From: Phyllostachys edulis
Taxonomy: Eukaryota; Streptophyta; Magnoliopsida; Poales; Poaceae
Assembly (NCBI GenBank): GCA_036346405.1
Contig: CM070568.1
Coordinates: forward strand, 5,214,221 to 5,278,220
DNA length: 64,000 nucleotides
Direction of reading: 5' to 3'
The notes beneath the pieces are model-generated. The model saw nothing but the letters and a program-made list of their open reading frames with translations. It had not been told where the DNA came from and did not search any database. Positions 12,966 to 24,319 of this stretch are shown here, in pieces (positions within the stretch are counted from its first letter, which is position 1; each line of letters starts with the position of its first letter). The translations under genes were made by a program, and so were the position numbers.

Positions 12966-15953
12966 ACCCGCCTCAGTAGCACTTCCGGGCACATCACTAA
13001 GAGAGGTCCCAAGCAGACCTCCGAGCTAAGTCCCGAAGGACCTCCCGTGGTGGTCCCGCCTGCATCTGAGCTAGTCCCAGACAACAGAGCTAGCCCGACA
13101 AGACACAAGCCAATACCACAACCACGAGGTCAAACAAAGATGAAGCGGATAAATTAAACTTTATATAATAGGACCTTATGGCCAAGCTTGTTAACAAGAG
13201 GTGCGCCACCGAGGGCTTGCAACACCAACGAGGACTTACAAGCGGCAACAAGGAGTTTCTAGGGCTCAAACACGGAGAACACGCAAAAGCCATCCAACAA
13301 GCACCACAGTGTCGGGTGGAGGACGATACTAAAAATTTTAGTCGTCGAAGAACTCCTCCTCAAGAGGTCTCAGACCGCCTCGCACTTGATCATCCTCATA
13401 ATCTGCTTTGACACGGGGCTTAAGCTATGAGTACTTGGAATGTACTCAAGAAGTCACAGAGAGCAAAGATGCAATAATATTCATGCAAGGACTTACCAAT
13501 GGAGAGCAGATGGTTAGTTTGCGCAAGGCCGATTTGAACAATAAAAAAAAGTAATAGATTGAAAAGCAAAGAAGGTAAAACCATACTACATAATACTTTT
13601 GATGTTTAAAAGGTGGGGTGAGCACCAACTCACACCACAACCAAAATGAAGGAGTTAGGTCACACCGTGACTGTGTCCTTACCCAAAACCCACTCAGAGC
13701 TCCCACTCAGAGGTCCAAACCAACCCCCGACCACTACCCGAGCCAACCTTGACCCCTCTGGAGTGGCCAAGATCTCTTGAGGCAAAGCCAAGGCATCTCG
13801 CGGAAGTGTCCGATGGCACAAGCTTTTGAAACAGCTACCCTTGCACCATTTCACCGAAAGCATGTCCATGACCAAGGACTTGGCTATTGAATAGATCTTT
13901 ACACTCTGCAGAGGTGTACAACTTACCCACAATCCACGATCTCTCTAGCGGGATCGGGTTCCGGTCACCCTTGCTCACTTCCTAAGGTGAGCAGGTCTAG
14001 AGAGCGCGCAAGGCCTTTACAAAGCTTTGAATCGATTCGGCCGCCCGCTAAGGTTTCATAATCCTCCTGCGGTCTAGAAGTCCGCAGGTTATAAGTGCCC
14101 TCTGCGCCAACGAATCACACGCTCAACCACAACAGCCCCAAGCCAACCCATTGCTAATTATTCAGCCTGCACCATTCCCATAAAATGATCTTGTGGTTGC
14201 CTTTGTTTGGCCAGTTCAATGAGACACAAAGTGAAGTCCTTAATCGTGCTAAGGCAAAACTTCCACAAACCCAGTGTGCATGGCACCCACTACTCACTCC
14301 CTACCTTCTTGCCTCAGCAAAACCATTTGTATTAACCCATGCCAAAAGACCACCCGTCTTGGCACAACAGCTTTTTAACCAAGTGATCTCACACCACAGT
14401 CAACACAACTTAGGCGCCCCGCCATAGTCGCCAACAATGGCACCACCACACATTTCATATTTATTAGTCAAGATTATTAGAGATGAAGCATGATACGTTC
14501 GAACCACGATTCTAAGCAAGGCTATAAAGACCTACGGTCCCCATGTTGGCAAATAACAAAGAACACCAACTAGATATCCACCCTAAGGCTCACAAGGTGA
14601 ACATGACAACATGATGGAGACAAGGTATGAAGGAGGCATAACAGCAAGTAGGCAAGTAACTACAACCCAAACCATTTTCATATAAACATAGCCATGCATG
14701 ATAAAGTAAAACCGAAATACATTTACGAAACTTGGTTCAAGATGATCAAAAGGGGATCTGTGGCTTGCCTTGGTCAAGCAGTGGAGAGCCTTCTGCAGCA
14801 AGAGCTGGGTCCAAGATCTCCTCGAACTCGTGGTCTACACGTTCACAAGAAAACCAAATAAGCAAAACCACACTAAGCCAGAGAACTTCAAAAGAACCAA
14901 AAAGGAACTCAAACCAACTCAGCCAAAAAGGACACCAAGAGAGCTTAACATGACCTCAAAGAGCTCTGGGAAAGGTCTTGCACAAGGAAGGCGAGCAGAT
15001 GAGGCAGGGAAGGAAGAAATGAGCAACAGGTTACAAAGGCTGGCCCGCCCAGGCTTTATATAGCCGGACTTGGTAGTGTGCACCACAAGGAAAAACTCGG
15101 TGAGGTGTAGGCAATCGGGACAACTAGGGCAAGGCTTGCCCTAAAAGAATTGAATAAAGTACCTCGGATGTGATTGCATTTAATGTGACCCGACACCTAT
15201 TAAATGCGCATGAGTTCTGAGGCAAGAGCAATAATTACAAGGTGAAGAGGGCTGGCAAGTGGGGCGACCAAAAGTGGTGCACCACAAGTCAAAGAGGTGG
15301 CCCCACCGCAAGGGTCATCCCCGCCAAAGACCACTGTGAGGTCCTGGGCAAGAGGTCCAAGACACTCAGAGGGGGAGGTCTGGACAGAGGTCCAAGGACT
15401 CAAGAGGAGGTTCTGGACAAGAGGTCAAGTAGAAGCTCACCACGAGGAGATCTCGACGCCAGACTGCACAAGGGAGGTCTAAGGGTCAAGATTTCAAGGG
15501 GAGGACCTCAACGGTCCAGATCAAAGGGTGCAGGGGAGGTCTTGACCAATAGGGATATCCTGATTTAGGAGGGTGGTCCTTACAAAAGACCAGCAAGGAC
15601 CGGTGAGGTGGTCTTTGCAAAACAACCAGGAGGAGGTCCTGGAAACAAAGGCAAACGCAAGATCAAAGCGAACTGCTCGATTGAATCGAGGCGGTCCAGA
15701 AAGGAAAGGAACGTTCGGACCAAACTAACATGCCCTTAGGATCGGGCCATCCAAACCACATCGGATGGTCCTAAAGTTAAGAAGGCAAGGCCTCAAGCGT
15801 CTGACCACAAGAGTCAAAGATGGGTCCAAGCGCTAAGGAGGTCTTGGACCTAAGGAGGTCTGAACCTTTGGATCCAACTAAGGGAGGACTCGGACGGCTA
15901 AGATCTCCCGAGAGGAGGTCCTAATGGCCGATTCGAACAAGGGAGGTCCGAGC

Positions 15954-16133
15954 GGCTAGATCTCAACAAGGGAGGTCTCGAACGGCTAGATCTCAACAAG
16001 GGGAGGTGCGAGCGGCTAGATCTCAACAAGTGAGGTCTCGAGCGGCTAGATCTCAACAAGGGAGGTCTCGGCGGCTAGATCTCAACAAGGGAGGTCTCGC
16101 GGCTAGATCTCAACAAGGGAGGTATTAAAGGAC
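15954..16133. repeat. 30-bp tandem repeat, six copies
   Basis: GGCTAGATCTCAACAAG followed by GGAGGTCTCG-type sequence starts at 15954, 15984, 16014, 16044, 16073 and 16101. The periods are 30, 30, 30, 29 and 28 bp, shrinking towards the right. Confidence 0.9.
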
Positions 16134-16682
16134 GAAGAAGGTCCAAAGGACACGTAAAAGTCCGTAGGACAGAGGGAGGTCTATTTGGACACAAGGAGGT
16201 CCAAATAGCCACGAGGAGGTCTAGGAGGGTCCCAAAGGGCGCCTGGAGGTCGAGAGAGGCTCTGAGCGCCCAAGAGAACTCGGGGTTCCAAGAGAGCGTG
16301 GAGAGGTCCACGGGAGGTCCAAAGAAGCAAAACCAAGCGTGGCTTGGGGAACCAAAGAGGTTTTGAAACACAAACCCGAGGGTCCTTGACAGAAAACCCC
16401 AAGCAAGGAGAGGTTCGAACAGAGGAGATAAGAGAGAGGTCGGATCTCAAAGAGGTTCAACCCAACAAAGGAAGTTAAGAGAGAAGAGACAAACCCAGGG
16501 ACACACAGAGAGGCTCAAACAGCAAGGAACACCAACAAAGAACTTAATTAAGGTTTAATTAATTCCAATTGAACTCTCCAGATTTCAAAACGTCAAGTTA
16601 AGCTTTGGATTCTCAATAAAGCCAAATGGTTACTTTTATTTTGAAAACCAGGCAAGAAACTTAAGAGAAACGGGACGTTACA

Positions 16683-17872
16683 CAGCGTGCCGTCCACGGC
16701 CCCCAGGTTCCACGGAAACCGGGAAGTGAGAGGCTCGTAGGGGACGGTATCCGCGGCCGAGAGGAAGTCGTCAAGAGGAGTGGTCGTGTGGTCCTCGACA
16801 TAGTCGAGGTGGACGATAACCCGGTGAGTGAGCCCTCGCCTCCATTTGTCCGGGAGGCGGGAGCTCACTTCTTCGCCACGCTGCGTGAAGGTGATCCAGG
16901 CCACCTTCGGGATTGAGCTCGGGTTGGAGGTCCAGGCCCAGACGTTGAGTGTCCGCGTGTCCTCACGACTCGCCGAGACTCCTTCAATGGAGTGCAGAGA
17001 GCACTTTCTGTCGATGACACGCTCCGCAATGTCCGGTGTCCAAGCGAACACCGGAAGCCCCTCCAGACAGAGACGGACGCGAAAGAACATCGCAGCACCG
17101 AAGGCATGGCTCATCGACCTCCAAGGCCTCACATGGATCTCCAGGTTGTTGTGCTGAAACTTCTTCGCGTCCCGCACTCTGTCGCGCGAAAGGTGGCTGT
17201 TGAACTTGAGAAGGAAGGACTCCGGATGGTGGAGGGAGACGGCTACATCCTCCCGACGCAGGCCGAAGCGGTGCCGGACCGCCTCTGCCACTGCTCTGTC
17301 ATCGGCGCTAGCGTCACCCGCAAAGACCCAAGCAACAGAGCGGTGGTCTCCCGATCTGGCGTACGCAGTCGGTGGGGGTAGCTGTTGATGATGCAATAGT
17401 CTTCATCCGACCGGGTATCAGGCACGCCGAGGAAAGCCATGGAGTGGGCGATCGGTTCTGGGATGGCCGCCCGCCCAAGGGGTTTCACGGAAGCTTGCCG
17501 CCGCGAAGAAGGCCTGGGAGGCAGAAGCATGCGCCTGCACTCACTGGCCCGATGGCCAGAGGTGAAGCAGAGGAGGCACCTGAGGGGGTCTCGACAAGAG
17601 GAGATTTTGTGGTCGCGAGCGAGACAACGAAAGCACCTTCCTTTGGTTATGGAGCGGGAGGGGACAGAAGGGACTTTGGCGGAGAGTGAGGAAGCGTGAC
17701 AGCCAGCTGCGCGCCACCAACAAGGCCACTTAACTTCTTGCCAACCCTCTGCTGCAGCGGGCCGCGCGGCTTTGCGAGGGGGTGAGTGAAGGCTTCCGTT
17801 GACTTGGGGATGCGCGGGTTGCTCGAGGAAGCTTCGATGGGACAAGGGGCGCCGAGCTAGTGCGGTAGCCAT
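16683..17872 (-). pseudogene. LINE ORF1, 5' part: zinc knuckles and DUF4283-like domain
   Basis: Translation from ATG at 17872 gives a basic Pro/Ser-rich N-terminus. Two CX2CX4HX4C zinc knuckles follow at about residues 80-110: CFRCLARDHKISSC and CLLCFTSGHRASEC. The frame then shifts near 17390 and continues to 16683 with a DUF4283-like segment (DVAVSLHHPESFLLKF, NNLEIHVRPWRSMSHAFG, VARVITHRKC-like stretch, RVIVHLDYVEDHT). Plant L1 ORF1 proteins often carry DUF4283 and zinc knuckles, here with the knuckles first. The likely role is RNA binding in the ribonucleoprotein. The reading is cut at 16683 by the LTR-like insertion. Confidence 0.82.
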
Positions 17873-18510
17873 GGAAGAGAGCGAGGAGTGAATCTTGTGC
17901 TGTGGAGTGGGTGAAGGGCGGTCCGGTCAGGAAGGAGTGGCGACTTCATGGTGGGGCAAGGCCGAGGATATCTTGGTAGGAAAGAGCCTTCAATGCCGGG
18001 TGGAGAGGGCGTAAGGAGGTAGATCCAGGGACACCGCTGCTTGAGGGGGTGGAGGACTTCGACTTTGGCGCAGAAAAGCTTGTGGGGGCGAGCACCGGGG
18101 CACAGACGTCAAGGCTACTGGGAGAGCCAGGGGAGCTGAGGCCAACCCACTGCGGGGGTCAGATCAGATCTGGATCTGGCCCTGGCAGAGGTCTGGGGTG
18201 GGGAGTGAAGGGGGTGAGCTTGGAGGGCGGAGGAAGGAGGTGAGGCGGAGGAGAACTGCGAGCTGGGGGATCTTGTAGGGGGGCTCGCAGAAAGGGGAAA
18301 CATGGAGGCGGCGGGGGAGAGGGGAGAGGGATCTTGGCGTGGGGACACATCGCGAGGCGGGGCGGAGGAGGCGGAGGGGGGGGGAGAGGGGGAGGGGGGT
18401 GGCCGCGGCTTGGAGTGGCACCAACGTGGGAGAAGAAGAGCCGCTAGTCGCCCAAGACGTCGCCGGACGAAGGGTTAGCGGCCGCCCCTCAGATGTGTGT
18501 ATCGGACTCT

Positions 18511-18526
18511 TAAGCCCATTGTATAT
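18511..18526. repeat. LINE target-site duplication, 5' side copy
   Basis: TAAGCCCATTGTATAT, identical to 6404-6419. It fixes the LINE 5' end at 18510. Confidence 0.92.
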
Positions 18527-19400
18527 GATCTTATGCGTCGCGCATTGCAGTCATCTGCAAAACAGCAAAGATGTTGTCAGTTTCTTGGCAGGTACAATCA
18601 CGTTGTGCACGATGGCGAAGCTAGCTAGAATGCGTGCGAGGCAATTTTGGCTTAAATGTCACTTCATGTCGAAATAGTAAGAGTATGTTCTCTATATAGA
18701 AAAGCCAAAATTGGCGCAGCTGACGTGTCGACAGGTGAAATGTGTCACTTGCCGCGTCTTGGGAGTCTGGACCCCGCAGGCGCCAGCGCCAAACCCTTAC
18801 CATGTGCCAGCGCCAGACTTCTATTTCGGCCCGCCACCCGGACCTCCTACCACACTGGAACCAAGACCCTCATGTCGGCGCCAGCGTCAGAACCCCTACC
18901 AAGCCGTTTCACGCCTGCACTTCGAGCCATTCCGTCGCATGGTCGCGTCCATGTCCCCCTACATTTCATACCGATGCTTATCGATTTGCGCATATAAATA
19001 TAATACAACGTGTACAAACTATACACGGAAATACACAATAAATATGGTGCATATTGGACCATATTTGGTATATGTGATAATACACCGAAAGTCAAACATA
19101 CAAGGAAAGCGCATGATTTTATGCGCCCTATTTGAAAGGCGGGTTTTTTGGCTTATTTGGCTTTGTTTCATGCCACAATAGCAAAAATAGCCCCCTCCAG
19201 AGTGAAATAACAAACATATTTGGGTTTAGGGTTGGCACCCATGCTGTTGTCACTATTGTAGTGTTTGCAGAAAAAAATTCCTTTCGAAAAAGAGAACGAA
19301 ATTTGAAATAGATGAAATATTTGGGAATTAAATTTGAAAGACTTAATAATTTAGTTGTGAATTACATAACGCGCAGGGTTTGATTACATACATTAGAAAC
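18527..19400. other. Non-coding stretch between the LINE and the MULE remains
   Basis: No gene is recognised. Two to three partial repeats of a GGCGCCAGCG-containing unit occur at about 18778-18900. The left edge of the Mutator-like element may lie here, but I could not identify a terminal repeat. Confidence 0.4.
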
Positions 19401-19581
19401 GATAGCATGCACGAATCATCAAACCGATCTACACGTAGGATACATGTGTGCCTCTTTGGAATCGAAAAAAAGGTGGATCAGAACGAAGTTAGTCTTGACG
19501 GTCCATCGGTGTCTTCTCCTTGTCTCCTGCAGACCCCTGTGCGCGGCCAGTCCCGAAGGCAGCCCTGTACTGCGAGACGGG

Positions 19582-19720
19582 TTGGAAGATGGAATGATGT
19601 TAGCAGAACATAAGGCCAAATCAATAATCTGGGTGCAAATTGAACATAACTTACCTCTTCGATCCATAGTGCGCTGAGCGATGGGGAGTGCTAGGACGGC
19701 TGCTAGTCTCACTAGCGAGA
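19582..19720. repeat. Third, distant copy of the exon/donor segment
   Basis: It resembles 22006-22140 and 22217-22345. The minus-strand reading LVRLAAVLALPIAQRTMDRR ends at a GTAAGT donor. Confidence 0.7.
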
Positions 19721-19859
19721 GCCTTCCCCTTGTCCGCCGCGCGCTTGGCCCGGTCGCCCTCAGCATGTTGTTCAACGTTCTTGGGCTCCATCGTCGTGTT
19801 TCCCTTGTTTTCCCCACTACTGGATACGTAAGGTTTCTAGTGGTGGAAGGTCTCAGGTG

Positions 19860-20314
19860 GTAGCGCGTAGTTGAACATGTACTTCTGCTCGATGAACGCC
19901 CTATCATACTTATTTGGGTCGTCGATCCATGGAAGAAGAAGCAACGCTCCTCCAGCTTCCATTATGTACAGATAAAGTTAGCGATATGTGGAATGCAACG
20001 TAAAATGCAAAAAATTGATGTGTATGAGATTCTCTTACATGGAGATCCCTGCACGTGTAGTATGCCTGGGCGGTGGTCACCGAGTGTATATACTGAATTA
20101 TCAAAGCTGGGTTTTCGTAGTCACACCGCGGGCGTGAAAATTCTGGTGGTACCGACATATCCTTCATCGAACAATTCGGGTAGGTTTCCACCTTCATAGC
20201 TAGCCACTTGTGCTTCCATATCATCTCCGCATAGCCCGACATCTCCAAGGCCGACCTAATGCTCTCCTCTAGCTCGCTCTCTTCTCCCTCTTTCCTATCT
20301 GTTGTGCAAAACAA
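19860..20314 (-). pseudogene. GRF-type zinc-finger protein remnant
   Basis: From ATG 20314: an acidic start, then WKHKWLAMKVETYPNCSM, CDYENPALIIQYIHSV and TTAQAYYTCRDLH. The sequence then meets a good donor (CAT then GTAAGAGA) at about 20036. It resumes around 19965 with GGALLLPWIDDPNKYDRAFI. The arrangement C..N.PALI..., A-Y-Y-x-C-R and LPWIDDP matches the GRF zinc finger, a nucleic-acid-binding domain common in plant transposon-linked proteins, split here by a short intron. The downstream reading is broken. Confidence 0.62.
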
Positions 20315-20513
20315 GTTGGAGTGAAGTGTTGGCTGTGGTGGTGTAGTATTCTCCTCCAGCTCTCTTCTCCCTCCTTTTATAAGAGGATGGAGTGTAGTGC
20401 TGAGGATGTAAATTATGATGAATGACAGGATGGGATGGCTGGTGAGTGGTGTCTATTTACTGTGAAAGGCTGGTCCATGTTATCATTTCGGTCTGAAAAG
20501 GTGCAGTGACCGG

Positions 20514-20940
20514 GTGTGGTCAATTCATTCTGAAAAGGTGGGACGACTGGTCAGTGGTGTCCACTCATTGAGAAAAACTGGTCTGGGTTGTCAATTCGGT
20601 TTGAAAATGTGTCTTGGCAGTGTGCAGTCCAGTCGGTCTGAAAAGATGGGACGGCTGGTGAGTGGTGTCCACTCACTAAGAAAAGTTGGTCCGAGTTGTC
20701 AATTTGGTCTGAAAATGTGTATTGACAGTGTGCGATCAATTCGGTTTGAAAAGGTGGCACGGCTAGTGAATGTTGTCCACTCATTGAGAAAAGCTGGTCC
20801 GACTTGTCAATTCAGTCTAAAAAGGTGGCCTGATAGTGTGCGGTTATTTTTTTTCTAAAAAGGTGGCGTGGCAGGGTGTGGTATATTCGTTCTAAAACTG
20901 TGAGATGGCTGATGAGTGGTGTCTAATTCACTTATTTGGA
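20514..20940. repeat. Minisatellite with ~108-bp period
   Basis: Copies begin GTGTG(G/C)... at 20514, 20620, 20728 and 20836 (periods 106, 108, 108). Each unit has two half-units of the pattern TCAATTCGGTCTGAAAAGG and GTGGTGTCCACTCATTGAG. Degenerate continuation reaches about 21050. Confidence 0.85.
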
Positions 20941-22004
20941 TTGTATTTTTAGTATAAAAAGGTGTCATGACAGGGTGTGGTCAATTATATATGAGAAAGG
21001 TGGCGCGATAGGGTGTGGTCAATTCGATTTGTAAAGGTGCTATAGGCTAGGACGAATATGTGTTGTATTGTTCTGGTAATGTAATGTGAATTGAACCTGG
21101 CTTGATAGATTAATTTCACTGTGGTATTCTAATGTTATGGCATTGTCATGTGAGTTTTGGTATTGTAATGTTATGCAAAATACGATACTTAGACTTAGGT
21201 TGTTGTTGTTGTATTTTTGTAGTGTAATGTTCTAGGTCTATACTGAATATTGTAATGCAAATGCCCCTTGTCATGTTATGTGCATAAAAATCTAGTTGCT
21301 GAAAGTTAAATACCTCTTGCAATTCATACAAATCTGTTACAACATAAGTGTACAACATTCTGAATACATATATACATAATGTATACAATCTGATTAGATA
21401 CGGACTTATATGAATCAAGTGCATGTGTAATGCAAAGAAGTACAATGGTACACTAAGGGCTACAATATGGCTCACTCATCTGAGCCACTCTGTGCTCTCT
21501 ACATCTGTGTCCATGTCTTGGTCTTGCGTTGAACATGTACTGTGGGGTACGTCAGCCGGTTTGGAGAGCGCGTCTTTGTGCAGGGAACGTAGGGAGACCG
21601 TTGAGTTGGTTGAGGTGCTCCAGCAAGCTGACTCTAGCCAAGTCGAATCTGTCCAAGCTCAATGTCGTCAAGCTAAGTCATGCCAAACTGGCTATCATCT
21701 GCAATCATATCAGTAGTAAACGACTCCATCAATCCCCCAGAGCCATGACCCCCAGGTATGATGTACAAACAGCCCTCGGTGCGGTGGAACTCTGGCCGTG
21801 ACGGTACGATGTACCAATGGCCCCGGGTGTGGCGGAGCTCTGTCCGTGCTGGTACCTAGTAGACGCGTGCTCGCTGTGGTGTTGCGATGTGTTGCCTTGG
21901 TACACGCCTACAAACTGGTCACGGTACTACTCACTGTAGGCTAGGGTGGCACCCTAGGTGGTACGGTCCAAATCCGGGTATCGTATAGCCCTCCATGGGA
22001 GTAG

Positions 22005-22345
22005 CTAGAAGGTGGAATAATGTTAGCACAACGTTAGGTGGAATCAATAATCAAGACATAAATTGAACATAACTTACCTCCTCGATCCACAGTGCGGATG
22101 ACCGACGGGGAGCGCTAGGATGGTCGCCAGTCTCACTAGGCTGTGCAGTGCCTCCATCCGCGGGCGGGTGTATGGACGTTGATCACACCCGTGATGCATC
22201 CTGACAAACGTGCGGCTGGAAGATGGCATGAGGTTAGCACAACCTAAGGCAAAATAAATAATCAATACGTAAATTGAATTACGTATTTGATCCCCAGTGC
22301 GGATGACAGACGGGGAGCGCTAGGATGGCCGCCGGTCTCACTAGG
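22005..22345. repeat. Duplicated ~140-bp exon/donor segment, two of three copies
   Basis: Segments from about 22006 and about 22217 share GGAAGATGG/GGAAGGTGG, GTTAGCACAAC, the minus-strand splice-donor-like region near the CATAACTTACCTC sequence, then GTGCGGATGACCGACGGGGA and AGCGCTAGGATGG. A third copy lies at 19582-19720. On the minus strand each encodes an exon end of the form LVRLA.VLALP followed by a donor. Confidence 0.75.
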
Positions 22346-23901
22346 TTGTGTCGACCTAGGCGGGGAGTTAGGTCGGTCCACTCAGTGAGCAGCTTGAAGC
22401 ATGTCGTCTCTCGTCAGATCGTAGCTCAAGTTCTTGATGATCTACTTGGCATCCTCGTAGATGGACTTGACCAGCCCGAGAAGCCCCCCAACGGACCTAG
22501 ATGCATGTCAGATCAGCTGGCCTGGTCGAACTGAAGTGACACAGAAGAGTTGTTGAGTAACAAACAATAAAAATATCATATTTGAAGTTGTGAGTGTTTT
22601 ACAGTGTCGTTACGTCACAAAGATCTGTGTCGGTCGAAGGAGTGTTGAAGTCTCTCCTAGTGTGTAACATGCTCCGGACGCTCCGGTGGAGGACGAGTGA
22701 ATGCTCGTGGTACGTACCACTCCATGTACTCACGGTAAGTCCAAAAGTCGTACGATCGCTGCTCGTGTGGAACTTCCGTGTGTGCTGTCTCCGCCCATGG
22801 TGTAGTTCATTGTTGCTATACTACTGGTTAGACCTCAGTAGGTTAGCCATCACCCACATCCGCGCATCCTGTGTGCATTTCATGGACAGTCCATGCGGCG
22901 CTACCATCTCCAAGAATTGTGGGCTCCATGGAGACCATATAATGTTGTCATCGTGCAACATCTTGAACTCATTATGGAACATGGGGTAGCACCTCGCCGG
23001 TCTGTATCTGGCCCAGAGTAGCTACCAGCAGTCCATCGGGTGTCCATGGTGGGCCCATCTATCGGGTCGTGGACCTTGTTGTACAGGTGCACTGCAACCT
23101 TGAAGGTGGGCTGCTAGACAGGAAAGTGCTCCCAACTCCACAACTGCAACAACACGTAGCAGACGGCAAGGACCGGTTTCTCACTGGTGTTGCGCTGCGA
23201 GGCATCACACAACCCTCGATACGTGACACAAAGGACAGCTGATCTGAAGATGCACTTGGGCATCTCCGTAGGCTGGGTGTCAACCAAAGACTCCGTGATG
23301 TGGATGTAACTAGGGTGCACCCAATTACCCTATGCGCTGGGAAATAAGGCCCAACCGAAAAGAAACAACAGGGACCGATAAGGTGCGTCTTAACAACCTC
23401 ATCCGGTGCATCCTCCGGACATTGACTGAAATACCTAAGACACGTCCGAGGGACACCACGGGCCCTATTTGGGATAGGTAGACCAAACCGATGCACCAAG
23501 CGGACTTTCTAATCTGTCGACCTAGGGGTGGAACAACTACGGCCCCCGTAATCAGCAAACTGGTCAGCAAGGACACATCCTAGCATCATCTCTCCCCACC
23601 GAAAGTGAAAGGTGTGCGTCTCGGGTCTCCATCTGTCAACAAGTGCCGATATGAGACACCCGTCCAGTGTGAAGTAGTGGCCGACGTGGAGCATCCTGAC
23701 AAAGGGCAACAAGCCCATGTTCCGAAGGAGTGGGACGTAGCAAGGGTCTAGGGGCCAGTAATGCCTAGCTAACCTAAGGGTAAGGGGTGGAGGACCATCT
23801 CTAGTGATCCACAACTTTCTATGGTGATGTTCATCGTAAAATGGTTCGAGTAGCTCCGGTAGAGGAGGCTCAGCCTCGGTCCCTCCCACCATGGCCTGCA
23901 A
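22300..23901 (-). pseudogene. Plant mobile domain (PMD, aminotransferase-like) gene remnant
   Basis: The ATG at 23901 opens MQAMVGGTEAEPPLPELLEP. At residues about 60-115 come GLLPFVRMLHVGHYFTLDG and ALVDRWRPETHTFHFRWGEM, the hallmark N-terminal part of PMD proteins. The reading shifts near 23510 to VHRFGLPIPNRARGVPRTCL and near 23320 to LAVCYVLLQLWSWEHFPV (the Q-L-W-x-W-E motif). Further weak similarity runs to about 22300. PMD proteins include MAIN/MAIL1 of Arabidopsis and many transposon-borne copies; here the neighbour is a MULE transposase. At least two frameshifts are present. Confidence 0.8.
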
Positions 23902-24319
23902 AAAGATTAAATGCCGAGTCAGTTCGAAACCAATGAAGCATTAAAACGAAATGAAGTTCATAGCGAACATATGCAACATTTCAACCAATGGACACTAAAG
24001 TCGCAAATATTACAACACTATATGTTACCATAACATGACGATATTACCCTGAGTGCAAATTTTTAGAATTACAACATGCAAACAGTGGAACTAAAACGAT
24101 ACCAGGGTTCATGTAGTGACTACGGACTATGGAGGCCTAGACGAGCTCGGTCTGTTGGGACAATTCTTCATGGAGTGGTCAAGGCTCTTGCATATCGTGC
24201 ACTTCCTCGGGCGCATCTGGTCCCTACGCTGATTGTCATTCATGTCATTTTGGAAGCACCGCGTTTGTCGTCGTCCCTTCCTAGTTGCCTTCAAGGCTTT
24301 GTTCAGGCCCTATTTCACC

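Larger units (their letters stand above)
12769..16682 (-). mobile_element. Probable long solo LTR inserted in LINE ORF1
   Basis: On the minus strand the block starts TGTAACGTCCCGTTTC at 16682 and probably ends TACGGTACATCA at 12769, giving TG...CA ends typical of a Ty3/gypsy LTR. LINE ORF1 sequence stops at one edge and resumes at the other. The 5-bp flanks (CAGCG on the right, CCCCG on the left, plus strand) agree at only 3 of 5 positions, so the left boundary is provisional. No gag or pol coding is seen. The block is rich in AGGTC-type words and holds a 30-bp tandem array. Its start resembles that of the TGTAACATCC LTR at 44141. Confidence 0.65.
6420..18510 (-). mobile_element. L1-type LINE retrotransposon, nearly full length, interrupted
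   Basis: Read on the minus strand, the element runs from a 5' end at 18510 to a 3' end at 6420. The 3' end shows as a T run on the plus strand, i.e. a short poly(A). It is bounded by a perfect 16-bp duplication (TAAGCCCATTGTATAT) at 6404-6419 and 18511-18526, typical of target-primed reverse transcription. ORF1 (zinc knuckles plus a DUF4283-like domain) and ORF2 (endonuclease, reverse transcriptase, zf-RVT) are in the expected order. A 3.9-kb insertion at 12769-16682 splits ORF1; without it the LINE is about 8.2 kb. The 5' UTR is GC-rich and some 640 bp long. Confidence 0.93.

Noticed and set aside
15954..16133. CRISPR-like array
   Set aside because: There are no variable spacers; the units are contiguous 30-bp tandem repeats in a plant retroelement.
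16828..17381. Plus-strand ORFs opposite LINE ORF1
   Set aside because: They are antisense shadows of the minus-strand DUF4283-like reading.
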